DNA of 64,000 nt from Linepithema humile (Eukaryota; Arthropoda; Insecta; Hymenoptera; Formicidae), in contig NC_090130.1 of the NCBI RefSeq assembly GCF_040581485.1, positions 14,172,656 to 14,236,655 of the forward strand. The letters run 5' to 3'. This document shows, piece after piece, positions 1 to 13,139 of this stretch (its first letter is position 1; each line of letters begins with the position of its first letter). The notes beneath the pieces are model-generated. The model was given only the letters and a program-made list of their open reading frames with translations. It did no database searches and was not told the origin of the DNA. The position numbers and the translations under genes are program-made.

Positions 1-639
1 AAAAAAAAAAAAAAAAAAATTAATAAAAATATTTGTATATGTTGAATTAATAACTGTAAAAAAAAATATTGATTTGCTATGACTTGTCAATAGAAAAATA
101 AAAAATAATTTCACAATTTTGCAACAAAATGCAAGTTTAACATATGTCAAGATTATTAATAAATATAAAATAATACTTTTTTGTCGAAAACGTTATTTAA
201 TAATTTAATTGATTACTGTTAGAAACTGATGTGCAAAAAAAGTTGCAAGATGCAGGTCTCGAACACGGAATCTCTAATATTCAAGCGACTCACCTGACTC
301 GATTAAAAACGCTTGGCTTCTTAGCATTTATCGTACGTAGCATTTGTCGCAGGCTGGGGAAGTGACACAAAATATAGTATGCTACGCATACAGACACGTG
401 CGCACACGGACGCGTGACGTGCGGTTCCCGCTTGTGTAGTGCCCGCATGGTGGGAACATGTTGCAGAATGCTCGATCTTGCAGCACTGCCTATGTCCAAT
501 TCATTTAACCTACTGTGTTTAATTTATTCTATACACAACTGAGACTCACTCGTCAAAACTGTTACTAACGTGGAAAAAGACGAACTTTCCCAGATTATGA
601 GAACGTTTGCCAGAAACTTGCCCGGGAAACTTCGAACTA
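1..639. other. A/T-rich flank, nothing recognised
   Basis: Opens with a run of A and is A/T-rich throughout. The reading frame at 290-499 (minus) has no domain I recognise and no convincing splice sites. No RNA gene seen. Confidence 0.5.
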
Positions 640-1538
640 CCCAATAAACATTAGGACATTCTATGTACGTCCTATGTATATACATATATTATATATATAT
701 TGTATATTCTATGTATATACAAAAAATGTGAAAAGTATATAAAGCGCATATCCTATGTATGTGAAATAATTACCACATGTATGTACATAGGATGTCCATA
801 GTACATACATAGGTATATTCTAAAGATATGCAGTGTACATTCGTGGTATATACATGGGGTGTATTCCGAGGATATGCAGTGCACGTTCGCAGTATGTACA
901 TAGGATATATTCCGAGGATGTGCAATACACATTCGTGGCATGTACGTGAGGTACATTCTATGTATGTACATAGTATACAGTACGTTTCTTAATAATAAAC
1001 AATTTTCATTTATTTGGATACTTATCTACCCAATTTTTGAACAATCAGTTTATCTAAATTCCCTGTGTTGGAATTCAAATATTAAACTAATAAAAAAAGT
1101 TATTACATCTTCAAATTGAAGACTTCAATATTATTACCCGCCTTTTGCAAGTTTTATATAGTTTTCATGATTAAAACTTAAATACGAGATAGATAGCGCA
1201 TAATGCGTCATATAGCGGCAAGCGAACGAACTAATGACTGATTCTATGTAAGTCCATAAATGTACCTACATCAGCGTATAACGTATGTATGTACGTTACA
1301 TGTATTATATACACATGGAATGTACACAAGGTATATTCTATGTATACACAGGCAGCGATCTCGTTCGAATATACATACATTCTATGTATATCTATAAGAT
1401 ATCTTATACATCCTATGTATATCCACAAATGTATCTACATCAGCGTATATCATATGTATGTACATAGTATATACAGTACATTTTTTTCACATTATTGATA
1501 TTTCATGTATATACATAGGATATCGAATGTTTACTGGG
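640..1538. mobile_element. CCCAG-ended non-autonomous element, copy 1
   Basis: The ends are short inverted repeats (CCCAATAAACATT on the left, AATGTTTACTGGG on the right). Both arms are built from degenerate palindromic units around TATGTACATA and CATAGGATAT. A central unique core (about 1000-1250) includes AAATACGAGATAGATAGCGC. The same element recurs inverted at 5330-6534, and the core recurs inside elements with different arms at 20.9-21.2 and 25.6-25.8 kb. No transposase is encoded; open frames here are by-products of the repeats. I cannot name the superfamily and see no clear target duplication. Confidence 0.75.
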
Positions 1539-1850
1539 TATAGTTTAAAAAAGTAAGAAATTGTAGCATGTTAGCAGTCTAGTATTATATAGAAATCTGT
1601 GTGGGGTAATGTCAAAACTTTAAAACAAAAGAGCGGGAATATATTTTGATGTTTTCTAGAGCGGAGAAGAAAAAAAAGACTAAAATTCTTGTATATACCT
1701 AATACTTTTTAGTGTTAAGGATAAATAGAATAACAAAAATCGATCTATAAAAAAAACATATCACTGCAAAAAAAAATGCAAAATTGTGTACAAGTAATAT
1801 CATCGATTAACTGATTTTGTATTATTAGTTTTATGTATATAAATAATCAA

Positions 1851-1955
1851 CCCAGCAAACACAAAACATTGCAACAATATTGCAATATTGCTGTAACGTT
1901 GCTCCAATGTTGCAACGTTGCCGCAATGTTGCTGCAATGTTCTGTGTTTACTGGG
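1851..1955. mobile_element. Miniature CCCAG element with TTGCAATATTGC arms
   Basis: A 105-bp palindromic unit opens with CCCAGCAAACACAAAACATT and closes with its near inverse ending TGTTTACTGGG. The inside is only variations of GCAATGTTGC. It has the same kind of ends as 640-1538 but no core, so it looks like an arm-only relative of the element at 20680-21392. Confidence 0.7.
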
Positions 1956-2104
1956 AAATAACACCATAAAAAAATGTTTATGTTTATATTATTTTATAGA
2001 AGGACAAAATGACAGAATGACAAAAAAATTATTTTTTTCATTATGTAAAAAAATAATTTTTAAAGTAATTTTGATTCTAAATTTTTTTTTTATAAAGAAA
2101 CATT

Positions 2105-3800
2105 GGTAAAAAGTAGCGATTTATGTCCCCGGAGCGGCTCTTTTAAAATTTACATTCTCTTGTGTTTTGATATCGGCTAAACGGATGGACTTCCGAAAAG
2201 CTATCACCTCCGATTTGGCTGATATTTAGCCTAAATACTTATTTTATCTAGTAAATAATATTCCCAAATGGATTTTTGGCGCAAATGCCCCCTCCACCTC
2301 CCAGCCCGCCTCAAAGGTAAAACTATTTTTGTTAATTATTTCAGAAAGTATTTATTGTATGGAAAAAGTTGTCAAACAAAAAATTAAGCTCATTAAAAGC
2401 TCTACAAATAAGGTTCTATACATATTTTACCTAACTTCAATATTTTAGTCGTTATTATCAAAACACTTGTAAAAGTCCCCGTAGGAGAGGCGGACACACT
2501 GCCTCCACGCATACATTTTCTACGCCAAGCGAGGTTCCACATGGGTTTACGAATTTCTACGCAAAGCGAGATTCAATCCAAACCCTATGTGTATAGTTTG
2601 TTGATAGTAAAGCCCCCCGCAGGGGGGCAAAACACACTGCCTCCAGATTTCTGATAATAACGACTAAAATATTGAAGTTAGGTAAAATATGTATAGGACC
2701 TTATTTATAGAGCTTTTTATGAGCTTCATTTTTTGTTTGATAACTTTTTTTGTACAATGAATACTTTCTGAAATAATTAACAAAAACAGCTTTACCTTTA
2801 AGGGGGGCTGGGGGGAAAGAGGCATTTGCGCCAAAAATCTATTTGGGAATATTATTTACTAGATAAAATAAGTATTTAGGTTGAAAATCAGCCAAATCGG
2901 AGATAATAGCTTTTCGAAAGTTTATCCGGCTGCTCATTTCTGAAAGTTAAAATTGTCTAAACCCCGGAAAAAAATCCTCAAATTCATTATTCTTTGCAGA
3001 TTGTGATCTTACGTATATAGAATACGATGTTTTGCATTAGGATTACGTTAGGATTACTCATTATTAAATGTAATTTACAGATGCTGCTTTATGACAAAAA
3101 GAATAAAAGAGAGATTTGCAATTTTACAACAAATGAACAGAAGCGACACAGAAACTCAAAAGTTTTTGATAACTGTTAAATACACTTTCCAACATAACTG
3201 GAGAAATACTCTGAATGCATTATTGAATATTCTCTTTCAACTTATCAGTGTTGATAGCAGTTGGTAGTAGTTCCCTCACGGGACGCTTAAAAAGCCCCCC
3301 CCCCCAAACTCCACAGCGCTGTACTGCTCGTGCAGCTTGTCAATGCCAACGCTCTCTTTACTTTGCCCGCTATACTTCTCCTATGCGCAGATCGAACCTA
3401 TTCTCTCGCTGGACGGAGTATAGAATATATATACACTGTCCAGCGAGAGAATATACTTCTTTCTGCGCATAGGAGAAGCATAGCGGCCAAAGTGGGGAGA
3501 GCGTTAGCATTGACAAGCTGCACGAGCAGTACAGTCATGTGGAGTGAGGGGGCTCTCTAAGCGTTCCGTGAGGGGAAACCTGCGCGAAACGGACGAGTTT
3601 TCGTCCGAGCCGGGTATATTCTTTCGCTGGACGGAGTATAGAAACATAAGATTACATTCCATAAAGTGATGAATTTAAAAATTTTCTTCGGGATTTAGAC
3701 AATTTTAACCTTTAGAAAAGAATTTAGCAAATGTCAAAACATAAAAGAATGTAGATTTTGAAGAAACTCCAGAGGCAGAAATCGCTATTTTTTATCCATC
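2105..3800. repeat. Compound fold-back element with nested palindrome
   Basis: The left arm (about 2105-2480) is an inverted copy of about 2590-2965. The first 80 bases are also inverted at about 3720-3790, and 2955-3010 is inverted at 3650-3715, so at least two events are layered. Inside, 3262-3580 is a separate palindrome with arms of about 150 bp centred near 3430 (shared stretches include CTCGCTGGACGGAGTATAG and its inverse). Open frames at 3248-3560 lie in the palindrome and are not genes. Confidence 0.75.
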
Positions 3801-4124
3801 TTTCTTTTTTATAAGAAATCTAATATCATTTTCTTTCTCTTTCAAAATTATATAATTATCTTAGAATTTAATGACTATTAAAAAAAGAATATATTAAATC
3901 AAAGTTACTTTATTTGAAGACAAACATTTGATTATCACTGTAATTTCGTTCTAAGTGGTGTCACACTTTTAAAACTTAAAAGTCACTTTTATGTTTGAAA
4001 AGTATTATATTATATTTAAATAATATAGTTTTGTAATAGAATAGTATAGTATTATAATATATGAAATTATATATAGTAATGTAGTTTTATAGAATAAGAA
4101 AATATAAAAAATAATTATTTTTAC

Positions 4125-4296
4125 ATATAAACTTTCCGTGGTTGGCATATAGGATTATCCATGAATGCAGCAAATTGCCATGTAGCTTGTTCTACTTCTT
4201 TTGGAACAGTATAATGAAACATCGCTACATCAGAATAGCTTTTGAACGAGTGAAGTCGATCTTCCTGACTTGCTTGTGGTACTATGCAGAAATTCA
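4125..4296 (-). CDS. Internal exon of a PGAP6/TMEM8-like membrane protein
   Basis: One exon on the minus strand, with an acceptor (TTCTTTTTCAG, exon starts 4296) and a donor (GTAAAA, exon ends 4125). The 172 bp encode a segment with RLHSFKSYSDVAMFHYTVP followed by ATWQFAAF. This resembles the N-terminal extracytoplasmic part of PGAP6/TMEM8, where an R-L-x-F-x-S-Y stretch leads to F-x-F-x-V-P and a Trp. Known family role: GPI-anchor-directed phospholipase A2 with a seven-pass membrane domain. No other exon of the gene was recognised here, so this is either one exon between large introns or an isolated fragment. The family call rests on one short segment. Confidence 0.55.
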
Positions 4297-5329
4297 CTGA
4301 AAAAGAATAAATTGTGACATTTATTACAAAACATACACTACCAGTCAAAAGTTTAAAACCACTTGAAATTTGCTTAGAAATTAAAATAAAAGAATACACT
4401 ACGATAAATAACAAAATTATGTATATTTTTATATAATGGTCAAAATCGATAATAACGTTTCTGATATCATAGATTTCTACGAGAGATTTTTTATCATATA
4501 GGACATTGCCTATTTTGGGCCATTCGTGAATAGTAATAGAACTATATTATTAAAATAAAACTCACAGTCTTCAAAACTATAGAAGATAGGGGGATGGATC
4601 GTAAGATCCATGTTCCGTATTTTTGAAAGCTATTTTCGAGTCTTTTAAGATACATTATTTTTTATTTCCAGTCGTCGATTAAAAAATTTTATTATTTATT
4701 ATGAAAAAGTGTAACGACTTCTCAGTAATTACACAGTAATTCTTTTGCGAGGACTTGCCCTTTCAAGGACTACGATTATTCATTTTTTATTCTCCCAAAT
4801 ATTCTCTTTTATTAATTAGTGTATGACTACGTTTATACGGCGCTTCTAATCCGATTTAATAACATCCACAGTTATAACTACTAACGGAAAATGGCGTACA
4901 AACACCACTTTATGCGGGTGTTATAGCACTGTTACGCTACGTGTATTCACAAAGAGATGTAGATTTATAAATCCGATTTTTAAAAAACGTGTAAATGGTA
5001 TATTATATACAGGGCTGGGCAAAATACATCATTAAAATATTTAAAATACAAAATACAAAATACTGTCAATCTTAGTATTTGAATTACAAAATACAAAATA
5101 CTTTTAGTTTTTACAAAAATACAAAATACAAAATACTTCCAAATCTTATTTGAAATACAAAATACTTCTTTGAAATACAAAATATTTTTTAATTATAATA
5201 ATATATAAACTTCGCTATAAAAATATTGCGATAGCATTAAAGCTGTGAAAAAAAATTATGCTATCTATACTGATTGTTAAATAGAATAATAACTAAATAT
5301 AATTGAGTACAGTACAATAATTCTAACTA
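4297..5329. other. Intergenic or intronic A/T-rich DNA with a solo hAT-like end
   Basis: Mostly unassigned. At 5011-5180 the sequence CAGGGCTGGGCAAAATAC is followed by repeated AAATACAAAATAC. This is how many hAT elements end, but no matching second end was found. Confidence 0.4.
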
Positions 5330-6534
5330 CAGAGTAAACATTCGATATCCTATGTATATACATGAAATATCCATAATGTGAAACAAAATGTACTGTATAT
5401 ACTATGTACATACATACGATATACGCTGAGGTAGATACATTTGTGGATATACACAAGATATCTTATAGATATACATAGAATGTATATTCGAACAAGATCG
5501 CTGCCTGTATATACATAGAATATATCTCGTGTACATTCCATGTATATACATGCAACGTACATACATACGATATACGCTGATGTAGGTACATTTATGGATA
5601 TACATAGGATATCGTATGGATATACATAGGGCGATATTCATAGTCCGTTCTTATATTCAAAATCAAAACTTAAATACGAGATAGATAGCGCATAATGCGT
5701 CACATAGCGGCAAGCAAACGAACTAATGACTGATTCTATGGCCGGTATTCATAGTCCGTTCTTATATTCAAGATTGTCTTAAGCACGGACTTATATTTGC
5801 TCTCTTCGTCACACATAGATTGTGTCTGACGAAGAGAGCGAATATAAGTTTGTGCTTAAGACAATCTTGAATATAAGAACGGACTATGAATACCGGCCAT
5901 AGAATCAGTCATTAGTTCGTTTGCTTGCCGCTATGTGACGCATTATGCGCTATCTATCTCGTATTTAAGTTTTAATCATGAGATTATAAAAACTTGCACA
6001 AGGCGGGTAATAATATTGAAGATGTAATAACTTTTTCTATCAGTTTAATATCTGAATTCCAACACAAGGAATTTAGATAAACTGATTGTTCAAAAATTGG
6101 GTAGATAAATATCAAAAATGAAAATTGTTTATTACCCAGTAAACATTCGATATCCTATGTATATACATGGAATATCCATAATGTGAAAAAAACGTACTGT
6201 ATTTACTATGTACATACATAGAATGTACCTCATGTACATGCCACGAATGTGTATTGCACATCCTCAGAATATATCCTATGTACATATTGCGAACGTGCAC
6301 TGCACATCCTCGAAATATACCCCATGTATATACCACGAATGTACACTGCATATCTTTGGAATATATCTATGTATGTACTATGGACATCCTATGTACATAC
6401 ATGTGGTAATTATTTCAGATACATAGGATATGCGGTTTATATACTTTTCACATTCTCTGTATATACATAAAATATACAATATACATATATGTATATACAT
6501 AGGACGTACATAGAATGTCCTAATGTTTATTGGG
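5330..6534. mobile_element. CCCAG-ended element, inverted copy 2, expanded
   Basis: An inverted relative of 640-1538. 6534 down to about 6180 matches 640-990, the core (about 5920-6130) matches 1000-1250, and 5334-5640 matches the other arm. Compared with copy 1 it has about 60 extra bases of arm beside the core at 6135-6190, which place a second CCCAG end inside it. A palindromic MITE sits in the core, flanked on both sides by inverted core sequence. Confidence 0.7.
5740..5898. mobile_element. Palindromic MITE, GGCCGGTATTCATAG ends
   Basis: 159 bp, nearly a perfect palindrome; both ends are GGCCGGTATTCATAGTCC. A loose copy of the same end (ATTCATAGTCCGTTCTTA) lies at about 5636-5655. The flanks are themselves inverted copies of each other (5664-5739 and 5899-5975), so target duplication cannot be read. 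Resembles Harbinger-type MITEs, not proven. Confidence 0.65.
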
Positions 6535-6899
6535 TATAACCTTGGCAACGCCACGTAAGGTCAAATTGTTCAGGACATTAGATTAGATTTTTTTAACACT
6601 ACAATTTTTGTCTACATTTTTTGTAAAATGTTCTGTTTCTGAAATATTAAGACTATTTTGAGACTTTTTGAACACCCTATATACAGAGTGTCTCATGTAA
6701 ACATACTTATTGAATTTCTCGGAAAAGACGCATTATTTTGCTTTGGGAAAAAAATTATACTATGTATATCGATACCGTAAATTACAATAAAATTATTTTC
6801 AACCTGCAAAAATTGCTTGGGAGTTTTTTGTGGGAGTGCTATTCCTATCTTGATATCATAGGAATGATGAAAATCCTCATAATAAAATAAAGATATGAT
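6535..6899. other. Unassigned A/T-rich spacer
   Basis: No gene seen. A short stretch near 6680 (ACACCCTATATACAGAGTG) looks like abutting remnants of mariner-type ends. Confidence 0.4.
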
Positions 6900-6907
6900 G
6901 TATTTTA

Positions 6908-8250
<1,343 letters not shown>

Positions 8251-8584
8251 TTAATTAACAAAAGAGCCCACAATTAATTCGAATTTTTTATATTAATTTA
8301 GCAGTTGTCATTTTGACCTTGGCGATCGCCCTGAAGATCAGATCAAGATCATATAAACTTTTTTAAATAGAACTCCCTATTTTTCGTTACAGAATGTTAA
8401 AGCCGTTGTTAAGTCGATTTCAAAATGGTACATGACATTGGTGTTTGATAATAAATTATGCAATCAGTTAGCTGTTGAAGAGTTAAGATACCGCCGGCAT
8501 AACGCAATCCAAATTATGTAACTTTGTCTGACTGGTGTATGTGTTTATTTGTTTGTGTATGTTATGGGTGTGTTTGTGGTTTTT

Positions 8585-8935
8585 TTTATAAGATGTAAAT
8601 AACATATCAAAGTCTTTTTTACAAGATGTAAATGTCTTTATATTTGTGCATGTATGTTATTTTTATTTTTTAATAAAAATTATTGCATGCTTATGGCAGG
8701 CTGCGCCACTTCAAGAGCGCTAATGCTACGACACTGATATTCTCAGCGCTTGGCCGCTAGCCGCCTTTCATTAATAAACTATATATATTTAAATGAAGTT
8801 ACTGCTCCTGGAGTAGAGCAGTCTGTTGTAAGCGCACATCAATTTTTATTAAAAAATAAAAGTAACATACACGTACAAACATAAAAACATTTACATCTTA
8901 TGAGAAAGACTTTTAAATGTCTATCCCAAAAACTA
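8585..8935. repeat. Inverted repeat with about 130-bp spacer
   Basis: The left arm (about 8590-8690) and right arm (about 8830-8932) are inverted copies; both hold TTTTTAATAAAAATT beside AGATGTAAATG stretches. The spacer is richer in G/C than its surroundings. Probably a fold-back MITE; ends not resolved. Confidence 0.6.
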
Positions 8936-9530
8936 TCCATATTAAGATTTTGTATCCATTGAGTTTTTTGATCGAAAACAAAAACTATACCATATCAAAA
9001 ATTCTGACAATTTGACAAAACACGGTTATTGATAAGATGCGGAATCCTTTAAGGAATTCCAAAATTCAAAAAAGTATATTAAAAACTTTAAAAAAAATTG
9101 TTATTTGTGCAAAATGGAATCTATAAATTACAATATTACTAATGATTATAATTATACTATAAGTTTTAAATTTTGTACACTATGTCTGTCACGACATATA
9201 TTTATATTAGCATATATTTATATTTTATCCATGTAACATTTCCTAACCTTATAAGACATTACTTGTAATTTAATTATTTTATTACTAAAAAACATTATTT
9301 TAACTCTATTTTACTCTACAAAATATAGAGCAACAATATTAACTGTTAAAATCTTATATGAATGAAAAACAGTCAAATAATTACTTCCATTAAAATTTTC
9401 AATGAGATCGATATTATAAGTGTCCAAATTATCCATCTTATCCAAATTTTAATATATTAAAGAAATCTTTTTGTATAAAAGTTTTTCTTGACAAGTTTAG
9501 AAGCGCTAGATTTTGTGTGTGTTTGCATGT

Positions 9531-9542
9531 GCGCGCGCGCGC

Positions 9543-9573
<31 letters not shown>

Positions 9574-9582
9574 TGTGTGTGT
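9531..9582. repeat. (GC)n-(GT)n microsatellite
   Basis: About 27 bases of alternating GC pass directly into about 25 bases of GT. Purine-pyrimidine alternation of this kind can adopt Z-DNA; that property is known, not shown here. Confidence 0.95.
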
Positions 9583-9785
9583 ATGTAATAATGTTTATAT
9601 CATGATTGTGTCATCTTGTTCGTTCTCGAACGAATATAAATATAAATTATTATCGGATGCATTTATAAAAATTAACAAAAAATTAATAAACGTAAAGTTT
9701 TTTATCGCATACTTGTTTATCAGATCATTTGTGTGAATGCAATGGAATACTGTATAGTTAACGAAATACTATTAGTTTATAACCT

Positions 9786-11102
9786 TTAACCCTCTATAAC
9801 ATCATGTAACTCTGAAGTCACATATCTATGTATTTATATTTTTAAGTCTTATTTCACTTTTTACCACTGTTTACTGTTGCATTTTACTATTTTATTGTCA
9901 CAAGACAGTCTATTTACAGAAATTATTAGTTTCTATTTTCCCAAATAGACATTGAGTAACATCTTGCATACATAATTACAGCATTTTTAATATTAAAATT
10001 GTAGCATATTTACCTAAAGGTTCGCATTGGATATTAATTTTGTCAACATATTACGGTAATCATTAAATGCTGTCAAAATGATATTTTCAACAAATTGAAA
10101 GTATTATACCATACAACTAATCCAATAAAGTTTGTCTGGAAATATGACAACATAATAGCAGCATTTAATTACAATTAAAATTAATCATTATTGTATACTG
10201 TTACAATTATATTATAAGCGGATTGAATTTTTTAATTTAATATTCAGCATTACCATCTATCTGGCTTACATCTTTGGTGCTTACTTCATGTGTCAATAAT
10301 GTTGTTTTTTTTTTCATTGTTTCAATAAGCAAAAACAACATTGTATAACAAAGATGAGGACAAATATATGAATTTTTCATATATTTTTACATTGGTAATA
10401 ATTTTAGTACTATTTTTATATAACATAGCTATGTGGCTTTCTTGTTACATTAGATTATAATAATAAAATATTGAGTATATTTCATTCAGTATGTTTTCCT
10501 TTCTCTTTTTTTGTTCTATATTTCAGGCCTAAATATGTAATCACAAGTATTTTATAAGAAGTCAAGAGCAACTAAGAGGAGAAATATTAGTTACAAATCA
10601 GATAATTTTTTTGCAAATTCTGATTCAAATAAAAAATAACCTTATTCAAATAATAAATAATATTATTCCCTTGACACTATATAAATATTATTGATAGCGG
10701 CATTAAAAATCTCTGCTAATCATTCTTTATTAATGGAAGGAAGTATAATATAAAATAAATACTATGTCAAAACAAACAATTTCTTAGAAAACCATCTTAT
10801 AAAAAAAATTCTTCAACTCTCTTATGGCAAGACATTCTTTCTGAACGCTCTGAAGAATCTTACTCTTCTATTCTCTATTTAAACGCAAATTATTTTATGA
10901 ACTTCCATACTGAGTAAGGACACGTTCTACGTAAGATACACATATACAAGTGTTGTCCCCCATTATTCATTGTGACTTCAGAGTTATAAACTATTTTTTT
11001 TATAATAAAATATTTATAAATTAAAAATTAATTATTAATTTCTGTTCCAAGAGCAATCTTTGTCATTGTTTTAAACACAAAAAATGGGTTATAGAGGATT
11101 AA
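9786..11102. mobile_element. piggyBac-like non-autonomous element
   Basis: Bounded by TTAA on both sides (9786-9789 and 11099-11102), the target site of the piggyBac superfamily. The termini are inverted: TTAACCCTCTATAAC on the left, TTAATCCTCTATAACCC when the right end is read inward. A perfect 16-bp inner inverted repeat lies near each end (TAACTCTGAAGTCACA at about 9807; its complement at about 10971). The 1.3-kb interior has no transposase, so it would depend on an autonomous relative. Confidence 0.75.
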
Positions 11103-12064
11103 GAAACACTTTAAAAAAGTTGTTTCTTATTTTTTAACACTGTCACTTAATATCAGTTGATATATTTGTTTTTGCATTTGACTAAAGTATCTTACAAAAT
11201 CTCACGCAAGTTGATAAATTTAATGATATATTTAATTTTTATTGAATAAACATACTTTGAAAAAGAATGAACAAAATATTCAAGAAAATGGAAAATTGAT
11301 GAAATGTTGAGCAATGTATCAAAAAACATATTGAAATCATGGCACAGACGTATATAGTTTGTATAAAATAAAAACACACTACAAAAATATACAGCAATTT
11401 AATCTCTTAAAACTGTTCTTAAAAGTACACAGAAATGACAGGACGAGTCCGAAATGATTTTGGAGACCTCATGTGGGAAAAATGCAAAACTGTCCAATAT
11501 AATTCTACTAAACTCTATACAAACTAGAAAGCGTCTTTCCATATAAGCGTGGCGTAAACGAGCGGTTAGACAAAGAAAGGCAGTAGCATTGTTTTGTCTT
11601 TTTTCTTCGCAGGTTTATAAAAAACTTTTATTTTTAATATATATATATATATATATATATGTATAAAGTATACATGAGTATACACATGTATAGAGTTCAG
11701 TGAAGAGAGCTTATAACAGAAAAAGACAAAACCATCCAAATGCTCTCTTTGTCTGACCGCATCTTGAGCAGCACGGCGCTTTCCAAAGCATCGATCATGT
11801 AATTTTTCCCTAGGAACGGAAACATGAAAAATGAAAACTATTATATGAATTTGACAATGCTCTGCGTCGAATTTACGTGAAATTTTCACTTCGTTTACTA
11901 GTGACACCAAAGCGTTTTTCATTGCAGTGAAACGTATACGTACCGTATGGCATGTATGGTGTCCCTCGCTGGCAACGATAACAGTATGTGAAACAACTGA
12001 AGACGTCTCACGCTTATAATAAAATTATTAATTACGCATATTCGATATTCAGTATACATATATA
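11103..12064. other. Unassigned, includes a dispersed repeat
   Basis: The frame at 11566-11922 (minus) shows no known domain. The stretch GCATCGATCATGTAATTTTT at about 11788 is found again at about 57826, so part of this region is a dispersed repeat. A short (AT)n lies at 11637-11660. Confidence 0.45.
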
Positions 12065-12187
12065 AGGTCTGTTCTTTATAGCTGAACTGGCTGCACTAGT
12101 TCAGAGTTTATCTTTCTCCTTCCAATGTGGAGAGAAAAAGATAAACTCTGAACTAGTACAGCCAGTTCAGCTATTAAGAACAGACCT
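12065..12187. mobile_element. Palindromic MITE, AGGTCTGTTCTTTATAG ends, copy 1
   Basis: A 123-bp hairpin unit: AGGTCTGTTCTTTATAGCTG at the left, its inverse at the right, and a short central loop near CCAATGTGGAG. Flanked by ATA on both sides, a possible 3-bp target duplication. A nearly identical copy lies at 39449-39573, and a fragment (CACTAGTACAGAAAGTTCAG) at about 16535. Confidence 0.8.
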
Positions 12188-12316
12188 ATAGTTCAATGTA
12201 TGTTGTAGAGCTTGGAATCGATTGTATATAACTATTTAGCATTACTCAAATTATGTTCATAGCAGATAATATGTAATATTCCACAAAAGGTATAAGATAA
12301 AAATATTACCTGTATA

Positions 12317-12754
12317 TCATACATTTATGCAACCAAATTTTTTCATCGGCAAAAATTTTCTGGTTTTTTTCTTCAATTATCCCAGCAATTTTTTTAACTC
12401 TCTAATGGCTTAGTTTACACCGATTGTTTAGTACGCGTACCAAGTACTAAAGCAGCTTCTTTGATTGGTGTAGATTTTACACTAAACGATTTATACTTAT
12501 CAGAGAAGCAGATTTAGTATTTGGTACGTGTACTAAACAATTGGTGTAAATTAAGCCAATGTTCTAAATTTGGTCGGGGACATACTATTAAACAAATTTT
12601 CTATTATTTTCCAATATTTTTCTTTGTCTTTTGAAGTTAGTATGTCAGACTTTTTGTTTTCTATCACATTTTTATATTTGAAAATTAAATCAATCAAAAT
12701 ACTTTTTTCTGCTGTTGAAAAATTTAACACTCGTTTATTACTTATATTACTCAT
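12317..12754 (-). pseudogene. Broken Myb/SANT (zeste-type) DNA-binding protein
   Basis: From ATG at 12754 the minus strand encodes about 65 residues of a Myb/SANT domain of the zeste/Myb_DNA-bind_5 type: FSTAEKSILIDLIFKYKNVI, then NKKSDILTSKDK and YWKIIENLFNS. The frame is cut after KFRTL by a 151-bp MITE. Past the MITE the same domain resumes (ELKKLLG, stop, LKKKTRKF) with one in-frame stop and a one-base offset, ending at the TGA at 12317. Such proteins are DNA-binding partners in several insect DNA transposons and also exist as host genes. The first Trp of the repeat is not evident. Not functional as it stands. Confidence 0.7.
12407..12557. mobile_element. MITE inserted in the Myb/SANT frame
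   Basis: 151 bp with inverted ends GGCTTAGTTTACACCGATTG and, read inward from the right, GGCTTAATTTACACCAATTG. Flanked by AAT at 12404-12406 and 12558-12560, a 3-bp target duplication. Removing it and one AAT nearly restores the surrounding protein domain, which confirms the boundaries. Confidence 0.85.
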
Positions 12755-13136
12755 TATTAAGGTTAAAATATTATTTTATATGCACAAAATAACTTATACT
12801 GGGCCATTTCCAGCAACGTGATTTAAAAATTCAATAATAATCAATAATAAAAGTCAATTTAAAGTAAATTATATCAATAGTTTTATATTTTCGATTAGGG
12901 ATCAGAATCAATATCAGACTGGATACTCTAGTTTTGGGGTTTCTAATATTAGACCAATCAGCCTTCTGTCTTCAAGTAATTTCAGAGTTATGAGACATAT
13001 AGTATAGGTTTAATTAATCGTTCTCGATGTAGTCGTGGTAAAAATCAATCAGCATTACCTTTGGTTTAAACTCAGGTTCAGGTTTAACTGAAGGTTTGTT
13101 AAACTGCCGATTAGGTAAAGTTGGTAGAAACAAGCC
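12755..13136. other. Unassigned spacer
   Basis: No gene recognised. ACCAATCA-type motifs near 12953 and 14380 suggest a worn outer element around the Harbinger element, but the ends could not be set. Confidence 0.35.
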
Positions 13137-13139
13137 TAA

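Noticed and set aside
11566..11922. 118-codon frame on minus
   Set aside because: No domain, low-complexity tail, overlaps a dispersed repeat.
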